From Hymenobacter siberiensis (GTDB lineage: Bacteria > Bacteroidota > Bacteroidia > Cytophagales > Hymenobacteraceae): a stretch of 64,000 nt of DNA. Below, piece by piece: positions 19,252-27,844 of the stretch. The notes beneath the pieces are model-generated. The model ran no database searches, was not told where the DNA came from, and was given only the letters and a program-made list of their open reading frames with translations. Each line of letters begins with the position of its first letter. Position 1 is the stretch's first letter. The stretch covers positions 62,001 to 126,000 of the forward strand of contig NZ_JAHLZY020000003.1 in assembly GCF_018967865.2 (NCBI RefSeq). Reading direction: 5' to 3'. Made by a program: the position numbers and the translations under genes.

Positions 19252-20304
19252 TTATAAGCCCAACGCCTGCGCGGCATTGTACGATACCACGTTGTTGAGC
19301 TGGGTATAGCGCTCAATCATGGCATCCGTTTTTTGCTTGGTCTGGTTTTTAATCGCCTTGTGGGATTGCCCGTTGAGCACGGCCACCGTCACGAAGGACA
19401 CGCGTAGCGAGTGCGCCGAGTAGCCCGGCCCCAGCCGCTTTTGCACCAGCTTGTTGAGGGAAATATCAGAAAGTCGCTTTTCCGATGGGGTAGCCAGCCG
19501 CCCCGGCGTGGTCCGGGGAATCTTCACGAACAGCGGCCCTGTGGTACGGCCCAGCAAATTGAGCCAGGCCCGCAGGCTGCGCACCGGGCAGAAGTCCATA
19601 TTGGGCGCGTAGAAAATGGCTTTGTCCTCCACCGCACCGTATTGGTTGGTTTTGCTTTTGGCCAGGTGGACCAGCAAGGCCCGCTCCGTGAATTCCAGCT
19701 GCTCAATGTTCAGCCCCACCAGCTCCGAGCGCCGGAAGGCTCCCGCGAAGCCCAGCAGCAGCAGCGCCCGGTCCCGCAGGCCAGCCGCCGTTTCCAGGTC
19801 AATTCGGCGAATGGCCTGCTTCAGCTCCTCGACGGTGAAGGCCTGCGCCTGGTCCTGCCGCTTGCCTAAGGTGCGGGCAATGCCTTCCATGACGATGTTG
19901 AGCGCATCCAACGTCGCCGGCAGCCGGTAGCCGGCAAGCTGATGGGCTTTGCGGATGGCGGCTAGGTGCCGCTTGATGGTGGCCAGCGCGTGCGGCCCGG
20001 TGAGCGGCTGTTGCCCCTTCTTTTTTTTCTGCCGGTCCCCGGCTGCCGGCTCCGCTTTTTCCGTGGCCAGATAGGCCACGTACTCGGTGAGCGTTTCCAC
20101 GTCGGCTGGCAGCGCCCGCAAACCGTGCTGCTCGCAGAAGGCCACGTAGCTTTTCAGGTCGGACGTGTACGCGCGCTCCGTATTGGCCGCGCCCTGCAGA
20201 CCGGTTTCGAGAAAGCCCGCGACTTTGGCGGAGGCCCGGGCCAGTTGGGCGCTGACCGACTGGTTGGCGTTGGACGAGGCGACAAGGGAAAGGTCTTCGC
20301 TCAT
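19252..20304 (-). CDS. Tyrosine recombinase / phage-type integrase
   Basis: The 350-aa site-specific recombinase starts at the ATG at 20304 (MSEDLSLVASS); the frame opens earlier only with a TTG. The N-terminal SAM-like core-binding domain spans about 30-135 (RAYTSDLKSYVAFCEQHGL). The catalytic domain has Arg I in AGLRDRALLLLGFAGAFRRSELVGL, a lysine region LAKSKTNQYG, HSLRVSFVTVAVL (His-x-x-Arg) and the nucleophile Tyr in DAMIERYTQL. The usual Gly-His before the tyrosine reads KNQTKQKT, so the third His is replaced by Lys or Gln, an odd feature that may lower activity. Two inverted repeats lie directly upstream. It could be a resident integrase of a lost element. Confidence 0.88.
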   Translation of the reverse strand: MSEDLSLVASSNANQSVSAQLARASAKVAGFLETGLQGAANTERAYTSDLKSYVAFCEQHGLRALPADVETLTEYVAYLATEKAEPAAGDRQKKKKGQQPLTGPHALATIKRHLAAIRKAHQLAGYRLPATLDALNIVMEGIARTLGKRQDQAQAFTVEELKQAIRRIDLETAAGLRDRALLLLGFAGAFRRSELVGLNIEQLEFTERALLVHLAKSKTNQYGAVEDKAIFYAPNMDFCPVRSLRAWLNLLGRTTGPLFVKIPRTTPGRLATPSEKRLSDISLNKLVQKRLGPGYSAHSLRVSFVTVAVLNGQSHKAIKNQTKQKTDAMIERYTQLNNVVSYNAAQALGL

Positions 20305-20351
20305 GGAAGGGATTTGAGGGGTCGGTGGAGCGAGCTGATTCGGACCGCGAA

Positions 20352-20376
20352 TTGATACCTTATATATAGGTATCAA
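20352..20376. promoter_or_regulatory. 9-bp inverted repeat upstream of the recombinase
   Basis: TTGATACCT and AGGTATCAA flank TATATAT. The perfect palindrome lies 48 bp upstream of the recombinase ATG and has the same 7-base spacer length as the longer palindrome at 20408. It could be an operator or an accessory recombinase site. Confidence 0.6.
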
Positions 20377-20407
20377 AAACGACCGAAAAGCTTTCCATTT
20401 TGTCTTC

Positions 20408-20452
20408 CAAATATAAGTTATGATAAGTAAACATTATCATAACTTATATTTG
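20408..20452. promoter_or_regulatory. Perfect 19-bp inverted repeat with 7-bp spacer (candidate recombination site or operator)
   Basis: The arms CAAATATAAGTTATGATAA and TTATCATAACTTATATTTG are exact reverse complements around GTAAACA. Arms and spacer have the size of a tyrosine-recombinase core site such as lox or dif. Both outer arms contain TATATTTG, which fits the Bacteroidota -7 box TAnnTTTG, so the element may also be a divergent promoter with an operator. It is AT-rich in a GC-rich genome. Confidence 0.7.
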
Positions 20453-20647
20453 CCCAGCCTTATGAATTATTGAAAAGGGTATTGCAAGGAAGGTTAAGCA
20501 GTCAGATACGTTTTGGCTTGCATGCCGTGATGCCGTGATGCCGTGATATCGGGCTTGTCCGAAAGTGGCCGCCGCGCACTACGCGGCGTTTTGTAAGGCC
20601 GGAGCGAGTTGGGCGACTACGGCTCCAGCGCCACCAATCTCAAAACT

Positions 20648-21449
20648 ATGAAAACCCCTTTTTTGCCCGTGCTGGCCATCATCGCCATAGGAGCCGCTGC
20701 GGTGGCGGCCTTCGCCACACTGAACCGGCCCTGTTGCCGGTAACTACTTATACGATGGCCACGGCCGGCCCCGCAACGGACCACAGCGGCTACGACCGGC
20801 TGCTGAAAAAATACGTCACCGAAAAGGGCCTGGTCAACTACAAAGTCTTTAAGGCCGACGAGAAAGAATTCAACCAATACCTGGCACTGCTGAGCAAAAA
20901 CCCGCCGGCGGCCAGCTGGAGCAAGAACGAGCAGATGGCGTACTGGATAAACGCCTACAATGCCTACACCATCCGGCTGATTTTGAATTACTACCCCGTC
21001 AAGAGCATCAAGGAAATCGGTTCCTCCATTCAAATTCCCTTCGTGACGACGCCCTGGGCCGCGAAGTTTTTAGTATCGGGGGCGAGAAAATGAGCCTTGA
21101 CAACATCGAGCACGTTACACTGCGCAAGCAGTACGACGACCCGCGCATTCACTTCGCGCTGGTGTGCGCTTCCATGTCCTGCGCCCGGCTGCGCAACGAG
21201 GCCTACACCGCCGCCCGCCTCGATGCCCAGCTTGATGCCTAGGGCCGTGACTTTCTGAACGACCCGGCTAAAAATAGCATCAGCCCCGGCAAGGCACAGC
21301 TCTCCAACTACTTTGGCTGGTACAAGAGCGACTGGACCAGCAACGACCAGTCGGTGGCCAAGTGGGTAAATCGGTATTCGAAAACTAAAATCGACGAACA
21401 GACCCCGGTTACCTTACTGGACTATAACTGGCAGCTCAACGAGCAGTAA
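20648..21449 (+). pseudogene. Decayed DUF547-domain exported protein
   Basis: The sequence starts MKTPFLPVLAIIAIGAAAVAAFAT, a signal peptide, and then changes frame. The DUF547 body follows: YDRLLKKYVTEKGLVNYKVF, SKNEQMAYWINAYNAYTIRLIL and TTPWAAKFL. Near 21070 the frame shifts again to LDNIEHVTLRKQYDDPRIHFALVCASMSC. An in-frame TAG interrupts at 21240, and the protein end SNYFGWYKSDW...LLDYNWQLNEQ stops at 21449. At least three lesions make a functional product unlikely. The family has no established enzymatic role known to me. Confidence 0.85.
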
Positions 21450-21461
21450 ACGGCTTAGGCC

Positions 21462-22439
21462 TTACGGCACCAGCACGTGCAGCGGGCCGGCCAATTCTGC
21501 CCGGGCCGGTACCGAGCCGTCGGGGCGGGCCCAGGGCTGTAGCGGCTCCAGCGGCAGGGCCAGCAGGCGCGCCACCGGCATCTGTGCCGCTTCCGGGTAG
21601 GCGGGCACACCGATGGTGAGGGCCTGCTGGGGCACGTTCAGGCGCAGGGTGCGGTGCAGCCGGTCCCAAAGCGTGAGCACGACGCCAAAGTTGCTGTCTG
21701 TTTCGCGCTGTACCTGCGAGTGGTGGATGCCATGCGTGCGCGGCGTGACCACGACGCGCACCAGCCGCTGCTCCACGGCAAAGGGCAGCCGCCAGTTGCT
21801 GTGGTGAAAGGCCGTGCAGGCCTCAAACACGGCTTCGAAGCCCAGCACCGTGGCCGGCCGCACGCCCAGCAGTGCGGGCAGCCCTGCCCGCCAGGGAATG
21901 CTGGCCAGCATCTCGCCAAAGTGGAAGCGCCAGCCCGTGGTCAGATCCATGTCCAGGTCGTTGTGGTGCACGCGGTGCAGCCGCCAGAGTAGGGGCGCGT
22001 GCAGCAGGCGGTGCCAGGTGTAGCCCAGGTAGTCGAGCAGCAGCACTTCGGCGGCCAGGCGCAGGGGCGCTGGCAGGCGGGCCAGCACCGGCCGGCCGGG
22101 GGCCCAGGTTTGGGCCAGGCCCACCATGGCCGGCAGCAGCGTGAGTCGCATGGCGGGCAGGGCGGGCGCGGCCACCAGGGCATTGCGCAGCCACCGCTCG
22201 GGCCGGGGCCGGGTGCGGCGGCGCAGGGGGTGGCGGGTTTCGAGCAGCAGCAGGCCCAGGGCGGCTACGGCCAGCGCCGGGCCGGCCCAGCGGTCGAAAC
22301 GGCGCAACAAGGGAGCGGAAAAGGGAAGTAGCGCCACGGCAACAGGGGGTAAGTGAGCGAAAAACAGGAGCAGCAATGAGTGGTAATACTGCGTTGGTAT
22401 CGGCGGGGTTGCCCGGTGCGTCTGCATGTGGGAGGGCAT
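21462..22439 (-). CDS. Sterol desaturase / fatty acid hydroxylase family protein
   Basis: About 325 aa from MPSHMQTHRATPP (alternative start at 22427; the frame opens at 22544). Four to five hydrophobic segments precede the di-iron histidine motifs: HRLLH, HRVHH, FHHSNWR and THGIHHSQ. These match the fatty acid hydroxylase superfamily, membrane enzymes that hydroxylate or desaturate lipids such as carotenoids, sterols or fatty acids. The substrate cannot be told. A second member of the superfamily is at 35526-36842. Confidence 0.85.
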   Translation of the reverse strand: MPSHMQTHRATPPIPTQYYHSLLLLFFAHLPPVAVALLPFSAPLLRRFDRWAGPALAVAALGLLLLETRHPLRRRTRPRPERWLRNALVAAPALPAMRLTLLPAMVGLAQTWAPGRPVLARLPAPLRLAAEVLLLDYLGYTWHRLLHAPLLWRLHRVHHNDLDMDLTTGWRFHFGEMLASIPWRAGLPALLGVRPATVLGFEAVFEACTAFHHSNWRLPFAVEQRLVRVVVTPRTHGIHHSQVQRETDSNFGVVLTLWDRLHRTLRLNVPQQALTIGVPAYPEAAQMPVARLLALPLEPLQPWARPDGSVPARAELAGPLHVLVP

Positions 22440-22554
22440 GTCGGGCAGCCATTCGGCAGCATTGTGCCGGAATACTGCATTCGGGGCGTGTGGCTTGATT
22501 GGCCGGTGCTCCCGAAGCCCAATCGGCCAAGAAGCTTGAGTCAATTCTTCTGAT

Positions 22555-22600
22555 TTTAAACGGTGTAGAGACGCATTTCTGCGTCTCTACACCGTTTAAA
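22555..22600. repeat. Perfect 21-bp stem hairpin with GTAGAGACGCA core
   Basis: TTTAAACGGTGTAGAGACGCA and its exact reverse complement flank TTTC. The core GTGTAGAGACGC also occurs in the repeat between atpA and atpG, so both probably belong to one dispersed palindromic family. It lies upstream of the hydroxylase start and downstream of the thioredoxin gene, where it could also work as a terminator. Confidence 0.8.
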
Positions 22601-22718
22601 CGATATTCTCCGCTAATTTAAACAGCTTCTAAGGCCACCTTTTTCCTGTCCTGCATCCGGCTTCCCGGCGCGGAAAGTACAGGCTGAAGAAAACGTCCTA
22701 TCGTGTTTGAGAACGGCG

Positions 22719-23345
22719 TTAGTCCCCTGCCGACGGGCTGGCAGCACCGGCCAGCTGCTCCAGGGCAGCTTTAAATTCCGGCGTGTTGTACCGGGCCATA
22801 CCATCGTAGCGGGCGGCAACCTGCCCATCGGGCCCGAGGATAATGGTGGACGGGATAGAGCTGGAATCGAACGGCGCGGGCAGCGGGCGGTTATTGGGAG
22901 GGAAATAGACCGGAAAGGTGTAGCCCCGCCGCTTGAGCAGGGCCTTCGCCTTCGCCGGGTTCTCATCAAGTGAAATCAGAACAAAGGCAACCTTTTTCGG
23001 GTCCATCTTTTTATATAGTGCTTCAATGCCTGGCAGCTCGACTACGCAGGGTAGGCACCAGCTGGCCCATAGGTTCACGAACACCACTTTGCCTTCCAGG
23101 TCGCTCAGGTTCACGGCCAGGCCGTCGAGCGTGACCAAGGGCAGGTTGTGGGGGTAGTTTGCGTGCTTGGTGAGTGCCACCGGCATGGCAGAAGTAGCCC
23201 GGGCGGGTGTCTCGGCCTGCCAGCGGCCGGTAGCCAGCTGGCTGTGCTGCCCGCCGCTGCGCCCCATGGGATGCAGGCCGGTAAGCGGCGCGAGCACCAG
23301 CAGGGCCAGGGGAAGCCACGACCGGCGCCTTTTACAATTCAACAT
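22719..23345 (-). CDS. TlpA-like exported thioredoxin
   Basis: The 208-aa protein has an N-terminal signal (basic KRRR then LPLALLVLAPLTGL) and a periplasmic thioredoxin domain. The active site is WASWCLPCVVELPGIEALY, with VFVNLW before it and SIPSTIILGPDGQVAARYDGM as the cis-Pro region. It is expected to reduce disulfides outside the inner membrane, as in cytochrome c maturation or redox defence. An internal LISLDENPAKAKALLKRRGY segment is typical of TlpA/ResA. It stands alone between repeats. Confidence 0.88.
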   Translation of the reverse strand: MLNCKRRRSWLPLALLVLAPLTGLHPMGRSGGQHSQLATGRWQAETPARATSAMPVALTKHANYPHNLPLVTLDGLAVNLSDLEGKVVFVNLWASWCLPCVVELPGIEALYKKMDPKKVAFVLISLDENPAKAKALLKRRGYTFPVYFPPNNRPLPAPFDSSSIPSTIILGPDGQVAARYDGMARYNTPEFKAALEQLAGAASPSAGD

Positions 23346-23369
23346 CTGCAGTTTCTAAAAAAGATTATT

Positions 23370-23520
23370 GAAGCTGTTTAGAAAGTCCCCGAACGGTGAT
23401 GCAGCGCGCAGCGCTGCATCACCGTTCGCCTCGTCAGGCCCGTTCAACGATGCGAGCAAGATGCTTCGCTGCGCTCTGCATCACCGTTTGAGTACCTTTT
23501 GTGACTTTCTAAACAACTCC
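23370..23520. repeat. Palindromic MITE-like element, copy A
   Basis: It starts GAAGCTGTTTAGAAAGTCCC and ends GACTTTCTAAACAACTCC, with internal inverted segments (GGTGATGCAGCGC.../...CTGCATCACCG). Copies are at 26515-26659 and 41783-41861. The ends match the left end of the IS5-type remnant at 59317, so it may be mobilised by that family. Confidence 0.8.
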
Positions 23521-23758
23521 ATTGACAAAAGGAGCGTCGACCCGCCCCGAGCCCGTTTGCAGACGGGTGGTCGGAAATAGGAAAAAATCCTTGCAATTGG
23601 AATACCTTTTATTTGTCCGGCCCGGCAACACCCCGCACCGGGCGGGCGTACTCGGGGTAGAACCATTGGGCTGAAATGCCTCTGGCCCTCCCTTTTGATG
23701 ACCAAATGTGGGAAATCGACCGATGATTGCCCCCTCCTTTCAGCTTAGTACTTAACGC

Positions 23759-24535
23759 ATGCCATCTGCCGTCCCCACCCCTGTGCTTTTACCCCGTGTT
23801 CCGGCGGGTTATGGGGCCGGGGACATCGCGGTGGCAACGGTCAGCATCATCATTCCGACTTACAACGAAGCCCCCGGTATCGGGGCGCTGCTGGTCTGTC
23901 TGCGCCAGGCCACGGCCGATGAGCCGGACCTGGAAATCATTGTGGTCGACGGGGGCAGCACCGACGACACCCGGGGGCTGGCCCGGCGGGCGGGCGCGGC
24001 CGTGGTGCGCAGCCCGCGCAAGGGCCGCGCCGCCCAGCTCAACTACGGCGCCAGCCATGCCAGCGGCGACATCCTTTATTTCCTGCATGCCGACTCTTAC
24101 CCCCCGCCCGGCTTCGTAGCCGACTTGCGGCGGGCCCGGCGACAGGGCTACGGCAGCGGCTGCTACCGCCTGGCTTTCGACCACGGGCACTGGTTCCTGC
24201 GCTTCAGCGCCTGGTGCACGCGCCTACCCCTGCTGCTGGTGCGCTTCGGCGACCAAAGCCTGTTCGTGCAGCGCGAGCTGTTCGCGCAGATAAGCGGCTT
24301 TCGCGAGGACCTGCTACTGATGGAGGACCAGGAAATTGTGCAGCGACTGCAGGCGCACGGGCCGTTTCAAATAATGCCGCGCGCCGTTATCACCTCCGCC
24401 CGCAAGTACCTCGATAACGGGGTGTATCGCCTGCAGGCGGCCTTTACCCTGCTGGCTGGGCTCTACTGGCTGGGGGTATCGCAGGCGCGGCTGGTAGAAC
24501 TCTACCAGCGGCTTATTCGGCAGGACAAGCTGTAG
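23759..24535 (+). CDS. Family 2 glycosyltransferase (TIGR04283-like)
   Basis: This 258-aa GT-A enzyme has VSIIIPTYNEAPGIGALL near residue 28, EIIVVDGGSTDDT, SPRKGRAAQLNYGASHASGDILYFLHADSYPP (DxD-like HADS) and LLMEDQEIVQRLQ. A C-terminal hydrophobic stretch may touch the membrane. The pattern matches the TIGR04283 group of glycosyltransferases, which transfer sugars in envelope polysaccharide or lipid pathways; acceptor and donor are unknown. It has no operon partners. Confidence 0.87.
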   Translation: MPSAVPTPVLLPRVPAGYGAGDIAVATVSIIIPTYNEAPGIGALLVCLRQATADEPDLEIIVVDGGSTDDTRGLARRAGAAVVRSPRKGRAAQLNYGASHASGDILYFLHADSYPPPGFVADLRRARRQGYGSGCYRLAFDHGHWFLRFSAWCTRLPLLLVRFGDQSLFVQRELFAQISGFREDLLLMEDQEIVQRLQAHGPFQIMPRAVITSARKYLDNGVYRLQAAFTLLAGLYWLGVSQARLVELYQRLIRQDKL

Positions 24536-24678
24536 GCTATGATGGCAGGTGGCCGCAGCGACAGAGCACAGCCGCTTAAACACCAGTAGTTGGGATAAGC
24601 CGGCTGTGCTGCTATCGAGCTGCTGCCAGATGCTTCACTCAAATAAACAACTACTCCGAACGTCGAACAAACGATGCC

Positions 24679-26031
24679 TCATAGCATGTAAATAATGTCC
24701 GAAGCAGCCGTTGGGTAGGCGAAAATGAGTTGCTTCACCTCATTGGCCGGCAGCTTGGCGTGCATGGCCAGCATGAACAGGTTGATGACTTCCTCGGCGT
24801 TGGGGCTCAACAGGTGGGCACCCAGAATCTGGTCGGTATCCTCGTCTACCAGCAGCTTGTAGGCCGAAACGGGCGTGCTCAGCCGGCGGGAAGTAAACCA
24901 GCCGGTGGTCACGTCGGTCTTCACCCGGAATTTGAGGCCCTGCTTGGTGGCCTCCGCCTCGGTAAGGCCCACGCTGGCCAGCACCGGGTGGGTGAACACG
25001 GCCGAGGGAATAACGCCGTAGTCAACAGTTTTGTGGTTGCCTTGCAGCAGGTTGGCGGCCACTACGTGCGAAGCCTTGCCGGCTACCGGCGTCAGGGGCA
25101 GCCCGGAGGCGGCCGCGTCGCCGGCGGCGTACACGTCGGGGTGGGTGGTGCTCTGCAGGTACTCGTTCACCGTCACGCCGTGGCGGGTGCAGGCCACGCC
25201 GGCGGCTTCCAGGTTCAGCTCGGCCAGGGCCGGTTCGCGGCCGGCCGCGTGAATGGCCAGGCTGGCCGTCAGCTCTCCGGCCTGCCCTTGGGCGGTGGTG
25301 CGCAGCCGCAGGCGGCCGTCGGGCAGGCGCTCCACGCCCGCTACTTCGGTGTCCAGCACCACCTCGATGCCCGCTTCCCGGGTGGCTGTGAGCAGGTGGC
25401 CGACCAGGTCGGCATCGAAGTTTTCGAGCGGCCGTGGGCCCCGGTGAATGATGCGCGCCTGCACCCCGCAGCGGGCCACGAGGTGGGCAAACTCGAAGGC
25501 GATGTAGCCGCCCCCCACAAACGTCATATCGGCGGGCAGCGTCGGCAGCTCCATAAAGTCGCTGCTGTCGAGCAACAGCTCCTCGCCCGGAATGCCCAGC
25601 GGCCGGGGCCGCGCCCCGGTGGCAATCACAAACTGCGCGGCTTCGAGCACCTGCTCGCCTACCTGCACCGTGTGCGGCCCCGTGAAGCGGGCCACACCAT
25701 GAAACGTGCGAATCCCGGCCTGCTCGAAGCTGGCTTCCTTCTTTGCCGGTACCGACTCGATGAACGTGCGCTTGAAGGCCACCAGCTCGGGCCAGCTGAT
25801 GACGGCTTCCTGCGTCAGGCCGTGGCCCAGCAGCTGCCGCGAGCGGGCCACGGCCTCGGCCGCACCGAGCAGTACCTTTTTGGGGTCGCAGCCGCGCAGG
25901 GCGCAGGTGCCGCCGAAGGGCAGCGCATCTACAATGGCCACGCGCTTGCCGGCGGCCGCGCATTTGCGGGCGGCCACGCTGCCGCCGCCGCCAGTACCAA
26001 TTACCAGGATATCAAAGGTGTGTTGCGACAT
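24679..26031 (-). CDS. Glutathione reductase/mercuric reductase-like flavoprotein
   Basis: This 450-aa pyridine nucleotide disulfide oxidoreductase has the FAD site ILVIGTGGGGSVAARKCA, the redox-active pair GGTCALRGCDPKK (Cys43, Cys48), an NADPH-binding segment MTFVGGGYIAFEFAHLVAR, AAGDAAASGLPLTPVAG, and a C-terminal dimerisation domain. The C-terminal HPxxxE motif normally found in glutathione and lipoamide reductases is not evident; the end reads IFAYPTAASDIIYML. Substrate is therefore uncertain. A related but distinct enzyme is at 31326. Confidence 0.88.
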   Translation of the reverse strand: MSQHTFDILVIGTGGGGSVAARKCAAAGKRVAIVDALPFGGTCALRGCDPKKVLLGAAEAVARSRQLLGHGLTQEAVISWPELVAFKRTFIESVPAKKEASFEQAGIRTFHGVARFTGPHTVQVGEQVLEAAQFVIATGARPRPLGIPGEELLLDSSDFMELPTLPADMTFVGGGYIAFEFAHLVARCGVQARIIHRGPRPLENFDADLVGHLLTATREAGIEVVLDTEVAGVERLPDGRLRLRTTAQGQAGELTASLAIHAAGREPALAELNLEAAGVACTRHGVTVNEYLQSTTHPDVYAAGDAAASGLPLTPVAGKASHVVAANLLQGNHKTVDYGVIPSAVFTHPVLASVGLTEAEATKQGLKFRVKTDVTTGWFTSRRLSTPVSAYKLLVDEDTDQILGAHLLSPNAEEVINLFMLAMHAKLPANEVKQLIFAYPTAASDIIYML

Positions 26032-26447
26032 AATTCGGGAGAACAGGGAAGGTGGGAAATGAGAGAAAAAACCGAATATTTCTCGCTAAAATGCTAGCTT
26101 ATAGCTTTGTTAAGCGGCTGATTATGGAGAATATAAACATCTAATGGCCAAAGTTTAAGAGTCGGCAAGCAGCAGCCTCAGTGCTGGTCCGACATTACCG
26201 ACAGTCGCACTACTAAGGCTGCACCTTACAGCGGCTACCGAAAAACCAGCCGGCTTTTCAATTTCGAAGAAAAAATGCCCGGTCCTGTAAGGCCGCCCCC
26301 GGGCCAACGACTGCCGCCGCAAAGTGCAGGCTGCAAGACCAACGGCGACCTTACCGGGGCTTATCCATCCGGCAGGGAGCTACCGCTCTGCTTTCGCTAC
26401 CTCCGGCCCCGGCCGCAGGGGCGGCGCTGCCTTCGCTTAGATATTAC
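26032..26447. other. Gene-free intergenic region
   Basis: No credible gene is seen in these 416 bp. A short frame at 26275-26463 is rich in P and R and has no recognisable features. The promoter of the flavoprotein gene must lie near 26040-26110, where the sequence is AT-rich. Confidence 0.5.
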
Positions 26448-26758
26448 ACTTGTTCCCGAATAAGAAACGGCTGAAATTCTTCGCTGGTTTAGGCAATAAG
26501 CTATTCTTTTCAGCGAAGCTGTTTAGAAAGTCCCCGAACGGTCATGCAGCGCGCAGCGAAGCATCTTGCTCGTATCGTCAGGCCCGTTCAACGAGGCGAG
26601 CAAGATGCTGCGCGCTGCATGACCGTTTGAGTACCTTTTGTGACTTTCTAAACAACTCCAGCTTGGTCAAGCCAGTATCCGTTGATTCTGTGAGCATCCA
26701 TTGTTTCTGGCCCCAAATACGGCTTAGAAGACAGCCGATTTCTTATTCGGGAACAAGT
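26448..26758. mobile_element. Non-coding element with 26-bp terminal inverted repeats
   Basis: The left end ACTTGTTCCCGAATAAGAAA and the right end TTTCTTATTCGGGAACAAGT are inverted copies, extending to CGGCTG/CAGCCG with a one-base difference. The 311-bp unit has no transposase and contains palindromic element copy B. It ends about 70 bp before the truncated sigma-factor pseudogene, so its insertion probably removed the gene's promoter or start. No target duplication is clear. Confidence 0.75.
26515..26659. repeat. Palindromic MITE-like element, copy B
   Basis: It has the same ends as copy A (GAAGCTGTTTAGAAAGTCCC...GACTTTCTAAACAACTCC) and a strong internal inverted repeat around GCGAGCAAGATGC. 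It is nested inside the element at 26448-26758. Confidence 0.8.
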
Positions 26759-26826
26759 CTATTATACGTCTTATGCTTCCTGCCCCCGCTCCTACTGCTG
26801 CGACCACGCCTGAGCCCCACTTGTGA

Positions 26827-27363
26827 CTGAGCCGCTACGGCAACGAAATGTTCCGCTTTGCCCGCCACCGGGTGGCCACGGTGGCCGCCGCCGAGGAGCT
26901 GGTGCAGGAAACCATCGTGAGTACGTTGGGCACGCTGGCTTCGTTCAGGCAGGAGTCGTCGGAGTGTACCTGGCTGTTCGTGATTCTGCGCCGCAAGCTC
27001 ATCGACTACTACCGCCAGCAGGCCCGCTCGCCGCTGGTGCCGCTGCTCGGCGCGGCCGATGAGGCCGGCAACGGCACCTACTTCGAAACCGGAGCCCGCA
27101 CGCAGTGGCGCAAAGCCCCGGGAATGGGCTGCCGCCGACACCCAGCTCGAACAGCGCGAGCTGGCCGAGCAGCTGCTCGGCTGCCAGGGCCGGCTGCCCG
27201 CCCAGCACCAGGCCGTGTTCAGCCTGCGCTTCGTGGAAGAAATGTCGGGCGAGGAAATCTGTCAGCAGCTGGCCATCTCGCCGGCCAACTACTGGGTATC
27301 ATTCACCGGGCCAAGCTGCAGCTGCGCAAGTGTCTGGAAAAGCACTGGTTTTCGGGCTCCTAA
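26827..27363 (+). pseudogene. Decayed ECF sigma-70 factor
   Basis: Coding similarity begins LSRYGNEMFRFARHRV and runs through VAAAEELVQETIVSTLGTLASF and SECTWLFVILRRKLIDYYRQQ (region 2). The frame shifts near 27115 to LAEQLLGCQGRLPAQHQAVFSLRFVEEMSGEEICQQLAISPANYW (region 4), and again near 27290 to IHRAKLQLRKCLEKHWF. A TGA at 26824 cuts off the N-terminus. With two frameshifts and no start it cannot give a normal sigma factor. The element at 26448-26758 ends just upstream. Confidence 0.85.
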
Positions 27364-27387
27364 TACCTCCCTATCGTTTCTTATCGC

Positions 27388-27647
27388 TATGTCAGCCTGA
27401 TTCAACTGCAACGGTGCCTGCTCATCGAGAAGCGGGCCGAGCTGCCCCTCTCCCCCACCGAGCGTGCCAGCGTGTGGCCCACCTAAGCATGTGCGTGCTG
27501 TGCCGCCGCTATGCCCAGCAAACGCAGGTAGTGGCGCGGCTGGCCCGGCGGTTGGGGCAACCCGATGAAACCCTCTCGCCCGAACTGGCGCAGCAGCTCG
27601 ACCAGCTCATTCGCCAGGCCGGCTATTCCGGCCCGGCGGCGAGCTAG
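27388..27647 (+). pseudogene. Remnant of the sigma factor's small zinc-finger-like partner
   Basis: Directly after the sigma pseudogene, broken frames encode LLIEKRAELPLSPTERASVW and then HLSMCVLCRRYAQQTQVVARLARRLG. This resembles the short CxxC-type anti-sigma-like proteins that follow ECF sigma genes in this group. A TAA and a frame change separate the two parts. Family assignment is from recall of the pattern, so it is moderate. Confidence 0.55.
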
Positions 27648-27797
27648 GCGGCTTACGGGGCCGGTGGCGGGCCGGGTACTTTCCGGCCCATATGTCTGGA
27701 AGGCGCTCGTGCACCCGCCGCCGGTAAGCGTCGTAAAAATGGCTATACGCATCAAAAGCCGGCAAGCCGACTTTTGAGGTCAATCGTAGAATAGCCA

Positions 27798-27841
27798 TGC
27801 GTTGAACAAGAGAGAATAATTCTTCTTTCTTGTTCAACGCA
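27798..27841. terminator. Perfect 14-bp stem hairpin after the CMD gene
   Basis: TGCGTTGAACAAGA and TCTTGTTCAACGCA are exact reverse complements. The loop is itself partly palindromic. It begins 3 bp beyond the stop of the minus-strand CMD-family gene. It has no long T tract and could act on both strands. Confidence 0.65.
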
Positions 27842-27844
27842 CCA

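Noticed and set aside
20521-20552. Three tandem GCCGTGAT units, possible CRISPR or iteron
   Set aside because: Units of 8 bp with no spacers and only three copies; simple microrepeat.
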